From contig NZ_WIND01000024.1 in assembly GCF_009697225.1 (NCBI RefSeq), positions 1 to 50,901 on the forward strand: a DNA stretch of 50,901 bases, written 5' to 3'. This DNA comes from Halovulum marinum (GTDB taxonomy: Bacteria; Pseudomonadota; Alphaproteobacteria; Rhodobacterales; Rhodobacteraceae). Below the pieces are notes generated by a model. It was not told the origin of the DNA and made no database searches. It saw nothing but the letters and a program-made list of their open reading frames with translations. Of this stretch, positions 32,411 through 41,479 are shown piece by piece; positions within the stretch are counted from its first letter, which is position 1; the number at the start of each line of letters is the position of its first letter. The position numbers and the translations under genes were made by a program.

Positions 32411-33193
32411 ATGATAGGTGCACTGAAGTGGCAGATACGCTCCTGGCAACAGGCGGGTCGGCATGAATGGCTTACCCGGGCGGCGACGTTCTCTTGGTTG
32501 CAACTCTATAATGTGCGCGATTTCCTGACGATAGGACGCGTTGGCGACAGTTTGCGGGATGGCTCGTTCCCTGATGACGTCAATGCTGCGGTAGACGAAG
32601 TTTGCGAGGGCCGTCTGGGAGCGGGTATTCGGCCCATGCAAGCCCCTTTTGAACTTGCCTCCTTGATGCGCGAAGTTTCTGACCGCCGACCTAAAACTGT
32701 CCTTGAGATCGGCACGGCGAGAGGCGGTACGTTGTTTCTTCTTTGTCGCTTTTCCGCGCCTGACGCGAAAATAATAAGTGTGGACTTACCTTATGGCCGT
32801 AATGGCGGGGGGTATCCGAAGTGGAAAGAGTCGCATTACCGGAGATTTTGTGGAGAACAGCAAGAGTTGAACTTGCTTCGCGCGGATTCTCATTCCAAGG
32901 AAACAGTGGATAAGGTCGACCGTATAGTAGGAGGGGATGGGATCGACTTTATCATGATTGATGCTGACCACTCTTATGAGGGGGTAAAGCAGGATTACAT
33001 GTACTATTTACCGCTTCTCGCTCCCGGAGGGGTCATAGCGTTACATGATGTCTTGCCCACCGATGACCCTTCCATCGATGTAAACCGTTTCTGGGTTGAG
33101 TTGGAGAACGACACGAGCGTTCAGACCAAGACGATTGTTGCCGATCCTGAACAGGGCAGGTACGGCATCGGTCTCGTTTACCCTGTGGCTTGA
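32411..33193 (+). CDS. Class I SAM-dependent methyltransferase (Methyltransf_24-like)
   Basis: 260 residues. VLEIGTARGGTLFLL (97-111) is motif I, IISVDLPYG follows, and IDFIMIDADHSYEGVKQDY with LLAPGGVIALHDV are the metal and acceptor-side motifs typical of Methyltransf_24 and sugar O-methyltransferases. The DNA is markedly AT-richer than the rest of the window, with many A/T third positions, so the gene was probably acquired separately. An ATG at 32345 would extend it by 22 residues; the chosen start has GAGGA 10 nt upstream. Confidence 0.75.
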   Translation: MIGALKWQIRSWQQAGRHEWLTRAATFSWLQLYNVRDFLTIGRVGDSLRDGSFPDDVNAAVDEVCEGRLGAGIRPMQAPFELASLMREVSDRRPKTVLEIGTARGGTLFLLCRFSAPDAKIISVDLPYGRNGGGYPKWKESHYRRFCGEQQELNLLRADSHSKETVDKVDRIVGGDGIDFIMIDADHSYEGVKQDYMYYLPLLAPGGVIALHDVLPTDDPSIDVNRFWVELENDTSVQTKTIVADPEQGRYGIGLVYPVA

Positions 33194-33279
33194 TATAATG
33201 ATTGCCCATCGTCAGATGGTTTGGTCGGAACGACCATAGCATATCGAAGAATGGCCAAAACACCCGGAAGGTGGAGTGA

Positions 33280-34245
33280 ATGGCATCCAGGCTTCGCATT
33301 GCGGGCACCTTCGCGGCGCTGCTCTTCATGGGGGTGGCGCTTTGGCGTGGCAGTCGGGAGATGCCACGGATCAATTTGACAGAGCCCCTGGCATGGGGTT
33401 GGCTGATAGCTGCACTCGGGTTTTACGTCATGTCGCAACTGGTCGCCGCGGTGGCTTGGCGTGGCGCCCTTTCGGTTTTCGATATGAAGCTGGAGCCTGG
33501 CCGCGCCGAAAGCCAGCTCATGGTTTCGGCGATCGGGAAATATATTCCGGGCAATTTTGCACATCTGATCGGTCGGTATGCGCTGGCGCAAGAAGATCGA
33601 TTGCCAGGTTGGGCGGTAGGCTTTTCCATGGTGGTGGAGGTCGGGCTGCTCCTGGGCGCGGGTGCGTTGATCTTTGCCTTGGCACTGGTCTTTGCGCCGG
33701 ATTTGGTCCTTGCGCTTTTGCCCGACGAGACCCTGATCTCGCCCAAGGCGCTCGTTTTGGGCCTGGGCTTGGCGTTGATGGTTGGTCTTCTGGGGGGCGG
33801 TGCCCTTTTTCGGAGGCGCTTGGATGGACCGAGGCGCGGAATGGCCCACCCCATGCGCGCCATCGCGCCATTTGGATTGCATGCGGTGAATTTCCTGGTG
33901 TTGGGCCTTTCGCTTTATTGTGTCGCCAGGGTCGTGGCGCCCGGGTCCACCGTGGGACTCCTGCCGTCCGTGGCAATCTTCGCTGCTGCTTGGTGCATTG
34001 GCTTCATCACGCCCGGAGCGCCAGGCGGACTTGGTCTGCGTGAAGGGATTATCGCTCTTGGCCTCGGGTTGTTCCTCGGGGCCGGGCCGGCTCTGGCGGC
34101 GGCACTGCTGCATCGGTTGATTTCGGTGATAGGCGATCTGATCACTTTCCCGATCGGCCTTTATCTACGGCGTGGAAAGGGAAACGGTGGCGAGCCTTCA
34201 GCGCAGGAAGATCTGGCTCTACATGATTTGCGACCTTGGACATAA
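33280..34245 (+). CDS. UPF0104/lysylphosphatidylglycerol-synthetase-type membrane protein
   Basis: 321 residues with about seven hydrophobic segments. GKYIPGNFAHLIGRYA and FITPGAPGGLGLREG are the two hallmark motifs of the UPF0104 / LPG synthetase transmembrane domain (AglD-like family). Members act as lipid flippases or assist glycan-lipid assembly. No soluble aminoacyl-transferase domain is present, so it is not a full MprF. GGAAGGTGG precedes the start. It follows the methyltransferase and shares its lower GC. Confidence 0.78.
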   Translation: MASRLRIAGTFAALLFMGVALWRGSREMPRINLTEPLAWGWLIAALGFYVMSQLVAAVAWRGALSVFDMKLEPGRAESQLMVSAIGKYIPGNFAHLIGRYALAQEDRLPGWAVGFSMVVEVGLLLGAGALIFALALVFAPDLVLALLPDETLISPKALVLGLGLALMVGLLGGGALFRRRLDGPRRGMAHPMRAIAPFGLHAVNFLVLGLSLYCVARVVAPGSTVGLLPSVAIFAAAWCIGFITPGAPGGLGLREGIIALGLGLFLGAGPALAAALLHRLISVIGDLITFPIGLYLRRGKGNGGEPSAQEDLALHDLRPWT

Positions 34246-34301
34246 ACGGTCGTTTTTGACCGGCGCCGCGAACGTCCGCTGCCGCAAGGGTTTGGCTTTG
34301 A

Positions 34302-34344
34302 CAAAAACCCCCGGCAAAAGCTTTGCGGTTCTGGCAGGTTTTTG
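34302..34344. promoter_or_regulatory. Dyad upstream of the resolvase (possible res site or operator)
   Basis: CAAAAACC (34302-34309) and GGTTTTTG (34337-34344) are perfect inverted arms, and between them GCAAA-AGC-TTTGC forms a second dyad. Resolvase genes usually have their recombination and autoregulatory sites directly upstream, as here. Confidence 0.5.
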
Positions 34345-34358
34345 GCAGGGTGGGCGGC

Positions 34359-34898
34359 ATGATCATCGGATATGCCCGCGTCTCGACCGAGGACCAGAGG
34401 CTCGACGCCCAGACCGACGCGCTGGCCGCCGCCGGGGCCGGGCGCGTCTTTGCCGACCGGGTCAGCGGTGCGCGCCGCGCGCGGCCGGAGCTGGACCGGA
34501 TGCTCGACCAGCTGCGCCCCGGCGACGTGGTCGTCGTCACCAAGTACGACCGGCTGGCGCGCTCGCTGAAGGACCTGCTCGAGATCGTCGAGGCGATCGC
34601 CGCGCGCGGCGCCGGCTTCCGCTCGCTGGCCGAGGACATCGACACCACCACCCCGGCCGGGCGGCTGGTGTTTCACGTCTTCGCCTCGATCGCCCAGTTC
34701 GAGCGCGAGCGGATCTCGGAGCGCACCCGCGAGGGGCTGGCCGCCGCCCGCGCGCGCGGGCGCGTCGGCGGGCGGCCCCCGGCGCTGAGCCCGGCCCAGA
34801 AGGCCGAGGTGCGGCGGATGCGCGACGAGGACAGCCGCACCGTCGCCGAGATCGCGCGGCTGTTCCGGGTGAGCGAACGCACGGTGCGGCGCGCCTGA
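34359..34898 (+). CDS. Serine recombinase of the resolvase/invertase family
   Basis: 179 residues. YARVSTEDQ places the nucleophile Ser at residue 9, VVVTKYDRLARSLKDL and FASIAQFERERISERTREGLAAARARGR are the conserved core and long helix, and the C-terminal SRTVAEIARLFRVSERTVRR is the helix-turn-helix. It probably resolves plasmid multimers or belongs to a former transposon. GC is high again here, in contrast to the upstream three genes. No transposase or terminal repeats are seen. Confidence 0.9.
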   Translation: MIIGYARVSTEDQRLDAQTDALAAAGAGRVFADRVSGARRARPELDRMLDQLRPGDVVVVTKYDRLARSLKDLLEIVEAIAARGAGFRSLAEDIDTTTPAGRLVFHVFASIAQFERERISERTREGLAAARARGRVGGRPPALSPAQKAEVRRMRDEDSRTVAEIARLFRVSERTVRRA

Positions 34899-35034
34899 GC
34901 GCCCGCAGCGCCATCGCGGCGGCGCGGGGCGCGGGAAACGGTTGATGTTCGGGGGCCGGCGGGTAGGGTCTCGCTTGGGGACGGGCGGGGAACGGGCCGT
35001 TTGGCCGGGCCGTTTGGACAGACGGGGGACCGAC

Positions 35035-35604
35035 ATGCAGATCGAGACGACCGCGCTGGACGGCGTGGTGATCCTGACGCCGCGCCGCTTCGGCGACGAG
35101 CGCGGCTTCTTTTCCGAGACCTGGAACGCGCGCGCGATGGCCGAGGCCGGGCTGGCGCTGGACTTCGTGCAGGACAACCACGCCTGGACCCGCGACGCGG
35201 GCACCGTGCGCGGCCTGCATTACCAGGCCCCGCCGTCGGCGCAGGACAAGCTGGTGCGCGTGGTGCGCGGCCGGATCATGGACGTGGCGGTGGACGTGCG
35301 CAAAGGCTCGCCCACCTACGGGCAGTGGACCGGCGTCGAGCTGTCGGCCGGGACCGGCAGGCAGCTGCTGGTGCCCAGGGGCTTTCTGCACGGCTATGCC
35401 ACGCTGACCCCGGACTGCGACGTGGTCTACAAGTGCACCGATTATTACGCGCCGCGGACCGAGGGCGCGGTGCGGTTCGACGATCCGGACCTCGGCATCG
35501 ACTGGGGCATCGGCCCGGGCGCGGCAATCCTGTCGGACAAGGACGCGGCCGCGGGCCGGTTCGCCGACCTCGACAGCCCCTTCCGCTACGGAGAGACCGC
35601 ATGA
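35035..35604 (+). CDS. rmlC: dTDP-4-dehydrorhamnose 3,5-epimerase
   Basis: 189 residues. His62 (GLHYQ), Lys72, Tyr132 and Tyr138 stand at the canonical RmlC positions, with RGFLHGYATLTPDCDVVYKCTDYYAP being a textbook stretch (RGFLHGYATL, then CDVVYKCTDYYAP). It converts dTDP-4-keto-6-deoxyglucose to the L-lyxo form on the way to dTDP-L-rhamnose. ATG 35035 follows GGGGGACCGAC. It is followed by rmlD and rmlA with 4-nt overlaps. The short upstream gap holds two GGCCGTTTGG copies. Confidence 0.93.
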   Translation: MQIETTALDGVVILTPRRFGDERGFFSETWNARAMAEAGLALDFVQDNHAWTRDAGTVRGLHYQAPPSAQDKLVRVVRGRIMDVAVDVRKGSPTYGQWTGVELSAGTGRQLLVPRGFLHGYATLTPDCDVVYKCTDYYAPRTEGAVRFDDPDLGIDWGIGPGAAILSDKDAAAGRFADLDSPFRYGETA

Positions 35605-36452
35605 AGCTGGTGGTGTTCGGCCGGACCGGCCAGCTGGCGCAGGCGCTGGCGCGGCGCGCGCCCGATGCACTGTTCCTCGACCGGCAGGCTGCCGACCTCG
35701 CAGACCCCGAGGCCTGCGCCGCGGCGCTGCGCCGGGCCGCCGCCGAGGGCGCGCAGGCCGCGATCAACGCCGCCGCCTACATGGCGGTGGACCGCGCCGA
35801 GGCGGAAGAACCGCTGGCCACGCGCATCAACGGCGAGGCGCCGGGCGCCATGGCGCAGGCGGCGGCGCAGGCCGGGATCCCGTTCCTGCAGGTCTCCAGC
35901 GACTATGTCTTCGACGGCCGCGGCGAGGCGCCCCATGCGCCCGACGAACCGGTGGCGCCGCTGTCGGCCTATGGCCGGTCGAAGGCCGCCGGAGAGGCCG
36001 GGGTGCGGGACGCGGGCGGGGCGCATGCGATCCTGCGGACCTCGTGGGTGTTCTCGGCCGATGGCGGCAATTTCGTGAAGACCATGCTGCGGCTGGGGGC
36101 GGAACGCGACGCGCTGCGGGTGGTGGACGACCAGATCGGCGGCCCGACCGAGGCCGGCGACATCGCCGCGGCGCTGCTGGTCATCGCCGGCGCGCTGAAG
36201 GCAGGCGCGCCGTCCGGCACCTGGCATTTCGCCGGCGCGCCGGATGTCAGCTGGGCCGGGTTCGCCCATGAAATCATGACCCGCGCCGGGCTGGACTGCG
36301 CCATCGAGCGCATCCCCTCGTCCGAGTATCCCACCCCGGCGGCGCGGCCGCTGAACTCGCGGCTGGACTGCAGCCGCACCGAAGCGGTGTTCGGCATCGC
36401 GCGCCCCGACTGGCGCGACGGCCTGACCCGCGTGCTGGAGGCGCTGACATGA
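35601..36452 (+). CDS. rmlD: dTDP-4-dehydrorhamnose reductase
   Basis: 283 residues. FGRTGQLAQAL is the NADPH-binding loop of RmlD, INAAAYMAVDRAE, SSDYVFDG (99-106) and Tyr124/Lys128 (YGRSK) form the active site, and LRTSWVF and RPLNSRLDCS complete the signature. It reduces the RmlC product to dTDP-L-rhamnose. Start and stop overlap neighbouring rml genes by 4 nt. Confidence 0.93.
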   Translation: MKLVVFGRTGQLAQALARRAPDALFLDRQAADLADPEACAAALRRAAAEGAQAAINAAAYMAVDRAEAEEPLATRINGEAPGAMAQAAAQAGIPFLQVSSDYVFDGRGEAPHAPDEPVAPLSAYGRSKAAGEAGVRDAGGAHAILRTSWVFSADGGNFVKTMLRLGAERDALRVVDDQIGGPTEAGDIAAALLVIAGALKAGAPSGTWHFAGAPDVSWAGFAHEIMTRAGLDCAIERIPSSEYPTPAARPLNSRLDCSRTEAVFGIARPDWRDGLTRVLEALT

Positions 36453-37330
36453 ACCGCAAGGGCATCATCCTGGCCGGGGGCTCGGGCACGCGGCTGTATC
36501 CGATCACCATGGCGGTGTCGAAGCAGCTGATGCCGCTCTACGACAAGCCGATGATCTACTATCCGCTGACCGTGCTGATGCTGGCCGGGCTGCGCGAGGT
36601 CGCGATCATCACCACGCCGCAGGACCGCACGCAGTTCCAGCGCCTGCTGGGCGACGGGTCGCAATGGGGCATGGCGCTCACCTTCATCGAGCAGCCCGCC
36701 CCCGAGGGGCTGGCGCAGGCCTATGTGCTGGCCGAGGATTTCCTGGCCGGCGCGCCCTCGGCGATGGTGCTGGGCGACAACATCTTCTACGGCCACGGGC
36801 TGCAGGAGGTGATGCTCAAGGCCGCCCGGCACGACGGCGGCGGCACCGTCTTCGGCTATCAGGTCCGCGCGCCCGAGCGCTACGGCGTGCTGGATTTCGA
36901 CGCCGGCGGCAAGGTCACCCGGCTGGTCGAGAAACCCCAGGTGCCGCCCTCGGATTTCGCGCTGACCGGGCTCTATTTCCTCGACGGCCGCGCGCCCGGG
37001 CGGGCGGCGACGCTGACCCCCTCGGCGCGTGGAGAGCTGGAGATCGTCGACCTGCTGCAGGTCTATCTGGAAGAAGGCAGCCTCGAGGTGGCGCTGCTGG
37101 GCCGCGGCTATGGCTGGCTCGACACCGGCACCCATGACAGCCTGCTCGAGGCCGGCGCCTTCGTGCAGACGCTGGAGAAACGCCAGGGCCTGAAGATCGG
37201 CTGCCCCGAGGAAGTCGCCTATCTCAAGGGCTGGATCGACGCGGACGCGGTGCGCGAACTGGCCAAGCCGTTCCTGAAGACCGAGTACGGCCAGTACCTG
37301 GTGCGCATGGTCGACCACAAGCAGCCCTGA
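36449..37330 (+). CDS. rmlA: Glucose-1-phosphate thymidylyltransferase
   Basis: 293 residues. GIILAGGSGTRLYPIT and SKQLMPLYDKPMIYYP are the RmlA signature; GDNIFYGHGL, GYQVRAPERYGV and AWLDTGTHDSL-type motifs (here GWLDTGTHDSLLEAG) follow. It makes dTDP-glucose, the first step of dTDP-rhamnose synthesis. The operon order is C-D-A, without rmlB, the 4,6-dehydratase needed between RmlA and RmlC. Confidence 0.94.
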   Translation: MNRKGIILAGGSGTRLYPITMAVSKQLMPLYDKPMIYYPLTVLMLAGLREVAIITTPQDRTQFQRLLGDGSQWGMALTFIEQPAPEGLAQAYVLAEDFLAGAPSAMVLGDNIFYGHGLQEVMLKAARHDGGGTVFGYQVRAPERYGVLDFDAGGKVTRLVEKPQVPPSDFALTGLYFLDGRAPGRAATLTPSARGELEIVDLLQVYLEEGSLEVALLGRGYGWLDTGTHDSLLEAGAFVQTLEKRQGLKIGCPEEVAYLKGWIDADAVRELAKPFLKTEYGQYLVRMVDHKQP

Positions 37331-37331
37331 C

Positions 37332-37373
37332 ATGATCGCCCCCGAAATGGCCCCCGAAATGGCTCCCGAATGA
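37332..37373 (+). CDS. Possible 13-codon leader peptide with MAPE repeats
   Basis: The sequence after rmlA reads [13 protein letters not shown] and stops with TGA overlapping the ATG of the next gene. It is built from 12-nt repeats. It may only be repeat-derived noise, but the arrangement would couple its translation to the downstream gene, which has no ribosome-binding site of its own. Confidence 0.3.
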   Translation: MIAPEMAPEMAPE

Positions 37374-38470
37374 CAGACCGACTCGATGCAGTGGTGATCG
37401 GCGCGGGCGTGGTCGGCCTGGCCTGCGCCCGCGCGCTGGCGCTGGCCGGGCGCGAGGTGGTGATCCTCGAGGCCGAGACCGCCTTCGGCACCGGCACCAG
37501 CGCCCGCAATTCCGAGATCATCCACGCCGGGATCTACTATCCGCACGGCAGCGCCAAGGCGCGGCACTGCGCGCGCGGCAAGGCGATGCTGTACGACTTC
37601 TGCGCCGCGCACGGGGTGGCGCACCGCAACAGCGGCAAGATCATCGTGGCCAGCGACGCGGCGCAGCACGCCGACCTGGACCGGATCGCCGCCGCCGCCC
37701 GCGGCGCGGGGGTCGGGGACCTGACCCGGATCGGCGCCGCCGGGGCGCGCGCGCTGGAGCCCGAGGTCTCGTGCACCGACGCGATCCTGTCGCCCTCGAC
37801 GGGATTGGTGGATTCGCACGGGCTGATGCTGGCGCTGCTGGGCGACGCGGAACAGGCCGGCGCGATGCTGGCGCTGTCCAGCCCGGTCGAGGGCGGCGCG
37901 GTCACCGATGACGGCATCGTGCTGCATGTCGGCGGCGCCGAGCCGGTGACGGTCTGCGCGGCCACGGTGATCAACGCCGCCGGGCTCGGGGCGCAGCCGG
38001 TGGCGCGGTCGATCGCGGGCATTCCGCCCGCCTCCATCCCGCCGCGGCATCTTGCGCGCGGGGTCTATTTCACCCTGACCGGGAAGCAGCCGTTCTCGCG
38101 CCCGGTCTACCCGGTGCCCGAGCCGGGGGGGCTGGGCTGCCACTACACCGTGGACCTGGCCGGGCGGGGCAAGTTCGGCCCCGATGTCGAGTGGATCGAC
38201 CGGATCGACTATACCGTCGATCCGGCGCGCGGGGTCCGCTTCTACGACGCGATCCGCCGCTACTGGCCCGGCCTGCCCGACGGCGCGCTGCAGCCCGCCT
38301 ATGCCGGGATCCGGCCCAAGACCGGCCCGCAGGGCGGGGCGGCCACGGATTTCCTGATCCAGGGCCGCGCGGCGCACGGCGTGCCGGGCTGGGTCGCGCT
38401 CTACGGCATCGAATCGCCCGGGCTGACCAGTTCGCTGTCGATCGCCGAGGAGGTGGCGGCGCTGAGCTGA
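37370..38470 (+). CDS. FAD-dependent oxidoreductase (LhgO-like, DAO family)
   Basis: 366 residues. [20 protein letters not shown] is the FAD loop; [46 protein letters not shown] and YAGIRPKTG are typical of L-2-hydroxyglutarate dehydrogenase/oxidase. It probably oxidises a 2-hydroxy acid. It sits between rmlA and the convergent Ugd and has no obvious glycan role; it may have been drawn in with the operon. The start overlaps the MAPE mini-ORF. Confidence 0.85.
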   Translation: MTDRLDAVVIGAGVVGLACARALALAGREVVILEAETAFGTGTSARNSEIIHAGIYYPHGSAKARHCARGKAMLYDFCAAHGVAHRNSGKIIVASDAAQHADLDRIAAAARGAGVGDLTRIGAAGARALEPEVSCTDAILSPSTGLVDSHGLMLALLGDAEQAGAMLALSSPVEGGAVTDDGIVLHVGGAEPVTVCAATVINAAGLGAQPVARSIAGIPPASIPPRHLARGVYFTLTGKQPFSRPVYPVPEPGGLGCHYTVDLAGRGKFGPDVEWIDRIDYTVDPARGVRFYDAIRRYWPGLPDGALQPAYAGIRPKTGPQGGAATDFLIQGRAAHGVPGWVALYGIESPGLTSSLSIAEEVAALS

Positions 38471-38525
38471 CCGGCGCGCGCGCCGGAGCCGGCCCCCGGC
38501 TTCCCTGTCCCCGGAATAAAGACTG

Positions 38526-38544
38526 CCGCCGGGGCCTCCGGCGG
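38526..38544. terminator. Bidirectional hairpin between convergent genes
   Basis: CCGCCGG-GGCCT-CCGGCGG forms a 7-bp stem; on the minus strand it is followed by a T-rich stretch (TCTTTATT). A further perfect palindrome CCGGCGCGCGCGCCGG lies just upstream after the oxidoreductase stop. Both genes end here. Confidence 0.6.
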
Positions 38545-38573
38545 GATATTCACCGGCAAGCGGAAGCCGGGCG

Positions 38574-39989
38574 CTATTCGGCAGCCGAGGCGGTTCCGGT
38601 CGCCGAGGCGGTGCGGGGCTGGTCCATCTTCACCTCGCCCGGGGCGCGGGCGCCGCGGCCGATGCCGTAATGGGTGAAGCCGTGGCCCTGCATCCGCTCG
38701 GGGTCGTAGAGGTTGCGGCCGTCGAACAGCACCGGTTCCGACAGCGCCTCGCGGACCGCCTCGAAGTCCGGCGACTGGAACATGCGCCATTCGGTCATCA
38801 CCACCAGCGCGTCGGCGCCGCTCAGCGCCGCCTCCTTGGTGCCGCACAGGCGCAGGTCGTCGCGGGAGCCGTAGATCCTCTGGGTCTCCTCCATCGCCTG
38901 CGGGTCATAGGCCTGCACGGTGGCGCCGGCCTGCCACAGCGCCTCCATCAGCACCCGGGCCGAGGCCTCGCGCATGTCGTCGGTGTTGGGCTTGAACGCC
39001 AGCCCCCACAGCGCGATGGTCCTGCCCTTCAGGCCGCGTTCGCCAAATCTGGCCCCGAAATGCGCCTGCATCTTCTCGAAGATCGCGGTCTTGGCGTCGG
39101 CGTTGCGGTCCTCGACCGCGCGCAGCACATGCGGCTCGCAGCCGGCGGCGCGGGCGGTGTGGATCAGCGCCTTCACGTCCTTGGGAAAGCACGAGCCGCC
39201 ATAGCCGGCGCCGGCATAGATGAAGTGATAGCCGATCCGCGGGTCCGAGCCGATGCCCTGGCGCACCGCCTCGATGTCGCAGCCCAGCCGGTCGGCGATG
39301 GCGGCGATCTCGTTCATGAAGCTGATCTTGGTCGCCAGCATGCAGTTCGCCGCGTATTTGGTCAGCTCGGCCGAGCGCGGGTCCATGACGATCATCTTCT
39401 CGCGGTTGCGGTTGAACGGCGCGAACAGCTCGCGCAGCAGCGCCTCGCTGTCGTCGCGGGTGACGCCGACGACGATCCGGTCGGGGCGCATGCAGTCGGC
39501 CACCGCCGAGCCCTCCTTCAGGAACTCGGGGTTCGAGACCACGTCGAAATCCAGCTCGGCCCGGTCCCGGGCCGCCAGCGCCTCGGCGATGCGGGCCCGC
39601 ACCGCGGCCTCAGTGCCCACCGGCACGGTGGACTTGTTGATCACCAGCCGGGGCGCTTCCATCCGCTCGCCCACGGTCTGCGCCACCGCCAGCACGTGGC
39701 TCAGGTCGGCGCCGCCGTCGGCGCCCGGCGGCGTGCCCACGGCGATGAAGATCACCCGTCCGTGCGCGACCCCGTGCGCCGGATCGGTCGAGAAGGTCAG
39801 CCGCCCGGCGGCGGCGTTCTCCTGCACCAGCCGGTCGAGGCCGGGCTCGTAGATCGGGATCACGCCCTCCTCCAGCGCCGCGACCTTGGCCGGGTCGACG
39901 TCGATGCAGCAGACCTCGTGGCCGACCTCGGCCAGCGCCGCGCCCTGCACCAGGCCGACGTAGCCGGTGCCGAAAACCGTGACCTTCAT
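38574..39989 (-). CDS. ugd: UDP-glucose 6-dehydrogenase
   Basis: 471 residues. [22 protein letters not shown] binds NAD (shown here as [11 protein letters not shown]), FIAVGTPPG and KSTVPVGT follow, and Cys267 in [10 protein letters not shown] is the catalytic thiol. [17 protein letters not shown] is the UDP-binding domain. It makes UDP-glucuronate for acidic polysaccharides. AGGAGAG lies 6 nt before ATG. A Thr-Ala-Ser rich tail of about 15 residues follows the family end. The 442-bp upstream gap carries G-rich repeats. Confidence 0.93.
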   Translation of the reverse strand: MKVTVFGTGYVGLVQGAALAEVGHEVCCIDVDPAKVAALEEGVIPIYEPGLDRLVQENAAAGRLTFSTDPAHGVAHGRVIFIAVGTPPGADGGADLSHVLAVAQTVGERMEAPRLVINKSTVPVGTEAAVRARIAEALAARDRAELDFDVVSNPEFLKEGSAVADCMRPDRIVVGVTRDDSEALLRELFAPFNRNREKMIVMDPRSAELTKYAANCMLATKISFMNEIAAIADRLGCDIEAVRQGIGSDPRIGYHFIYAGAGYGGSCFPKDVKALIHTARAAGCEPHVLRAVEDRNADAKTAIFEKMQAHFGARFGERGLKGRTIALWGLAFKPNTDDMREASARVLMEALWQAGATVQAYDPQAMEETQRIYGSRDDLRLCGTKEAALSGADALVVMTEWRMFQSPDFEAVREALSEPVLFDGRNLYDPERMQGHGFTHYGIGRGARAPGEVKMDQPRTASATGTASAAE

Positions 39990-40135
39990 GAGAACTCTCC
40001 TGCGCGGTCGTCCCGAATTTCCAGACCGGTGCGCGCGCGCACACGCGCGCGGCTGGCCGTGGCTTCGGGCATTTCCGCTTTCAATGTGCGTTCGATCCCG
40101 GTTCCGCAAGACGTTTTCGCGCCCGTTCCGGTTCC

Positions 40136-40230
40136 GGGGCGGGGTGTTTTGGGGCGGGGTGTTTTGGGGCGGGGTGTTTTGGGGCGGGATGGTCCGGGGC
40201 GGGGGCGGGATGGTCCGGGGCAGGGTGCGG
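40136..40230. repeat. G-rich 15-nt minisatellite upstream of ugd
   Basis: Three perfect copies of GGGGCGGGGTGTTTT (40136, 40151, 40166) and two or three decayed ones. The plus strand has repeated four-G runs able to form G-quadruplexes. The rest of the 39990-40431 gap contains a 22-nt alternating purine-pyrimidine tract at 40030-40051; I see no gene in it. Confidence 0.85.
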
Positions 40231-40431
40231 GCCTGCGGGATCGCGCGCTCGGGATCGCCGGCGGCCGGCAGCGCCGCGCCGCGCCCGGCCCGGCGCGCTT
40301 TCCGGCGGATCTGCACCCGGCCAGGGCGGCCGGGCCCAGTGTCGTCGCGGTCGGCAACCTCGGTCGTGCTCGGGCCATGCTCGGTGTTCGATCCTGCCTT
40401 GGGCCCGCCGCGGGCAGCCTGCCGCCCGGCC

Positions 40432-41100
40432 TCAGGTTCCGGTCCGGCGCAGCACCACCGAGACGGTGCGCAGCAGCACCCCCAGATCGGTCGGCAGCGA
40501 GAGCCGGTGGAAGTACTCGGTATCGTAGGACGAGCGCCCCTCGAACGAGCACTCGTTGCGCTGCGACACCTGCCACAGGCCGCTGATCCCCGGGCGCAGC
40601 GCGTAATAGGCCCGGCCCGGATACAGCCGCACCTGCGACGGCATCATCGGCCGCGGACCGATCAGGCTCATGTCGCCCTTCAGCACGTTCCACAGCTGCG
40701 GCAACTCGTCCAGCGACGCGGCGCGCAGGAAATGCCCGCAGGGCAGGATCCTGGGATCGTGCGCCAGCTTCTGGCGCGTGTCCCATTCCCGCCGGGCCTC
40801 GGGATTCGCGCTCAGATACGCCTCCAGCGCGGCCTCGGCGTCCGGCACCATGGTGCGCAGCTTCCACAGGCGGAAGACGCCCCCGCCCTTGCCGACCCGG
40901 TCCTGGACGAAGAACGGAGAATGCCCCTGCAGCCCAATCCAGACCGCCAGCCCCGCAATCAGCGGCAGGACTATGGGCATCGCCAGTAGAACCAGTGTGA
41001 TGTCGAGCAGCCTCTTGCCGAACTGGGCATACAGTCCCGTGCTCGAATGTCTCTCGCGCCCGCTTTTAAGCGGCGCGAGGCTGTCAGTCGCCCCTACCAT
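40432..41100 (-). CDS. Undecaprenyl-phosphate sugar phosphotransferase (ExoY/WbaP C-terminal type)
   Basis: 222 residues. One N-terminal hydrophobic segment ([22 protein letters not shown], about 33-54) is followed by the bacterial sugar transferase domain: [35 protein letters not shown] and [12 protein letters not shown]. It moves a hexose-1-phosphate from UDP-sugar to undecaprenyl phosphate and so starts each repeat unit. It is the only initiating transferase in the window. It is transcribed away from the export core. Confidence 0.9.
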   Translation of the reverse strand: MVGATDSLAPLKSGRERHSSTGLYAQFGKRLLDITLVLLAMPIVLPLIAGLAVWIGLQGHSPFFVQDRVGKGGGVFRLWKLRTMVPDAEAALEAYLSANPEARREWDTRQKLAHDPRILPCGHFLRAASLDELPQLWNVLKGDMSLIGPRPMMPSQVRLYPGRAYYALRPGISGLWQVSQRNECSFEGRSSYDTEYFHRLSLPTDLGVLLRTVSVVLRRTGT

Positions 41101-41150
41101 TTATCTAGCCCCCAAACACTACAACACGAAGTACTGAGTCACTCTACCCG

Positions 41151-41210
41151 AATCGCATACATAGCGATTTCTGAATACCAGGCCGGAATTCCCCAATTCC
41201 ACATGCCTGG
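41151..41210. promoter_or_regulatory. Cluster of dyads between the divergent ExoY and ExeA-like genes
   Basis: AATCGC-7 nt-GCGATT (41151-41169) is followed by nested arms CCAGGC/GCCTGG (41178-41183, 41205-41210) around GGAATT-CCCC-AATTCC (41185-41200). A further palindrome CACATATGTG is at 41408. The 41101-41479 gap is AT-richer than its surroundings and holds no gene; it is a likely control point for the polysaccharide core. Confidence 0.55.
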
Positions 41211-41479
41211 CAGCAGTCACTACCCTTCTCCCGCCCCGGATTCTCCGCCAGCCGGGCGATTCATACAACAGGAAATCCGCATTTTCGCCCAATTTGAACC
41301 GCATTTTAGCCATCCGGACCCGGGGGGGATGTGCGAAACTTAACATTCGCGGGCCGCGCGACCAGCCTGCAGGGGAGACTCTCCCTTTCCCTCGTGATGT
41401 TATGGTCCACATATGTGACTGGGGACGCGGTCGCCGAGGGGGTAGCGGTCGATCGCGACATGCAGGAGTAGTGGGTAGA

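Noticed and set aside
34359-34898. Resolvase as part of an intact transposon
   Set aside because: No transposase or terminal inverted repeats found around it; the flanks are ordinary genes.
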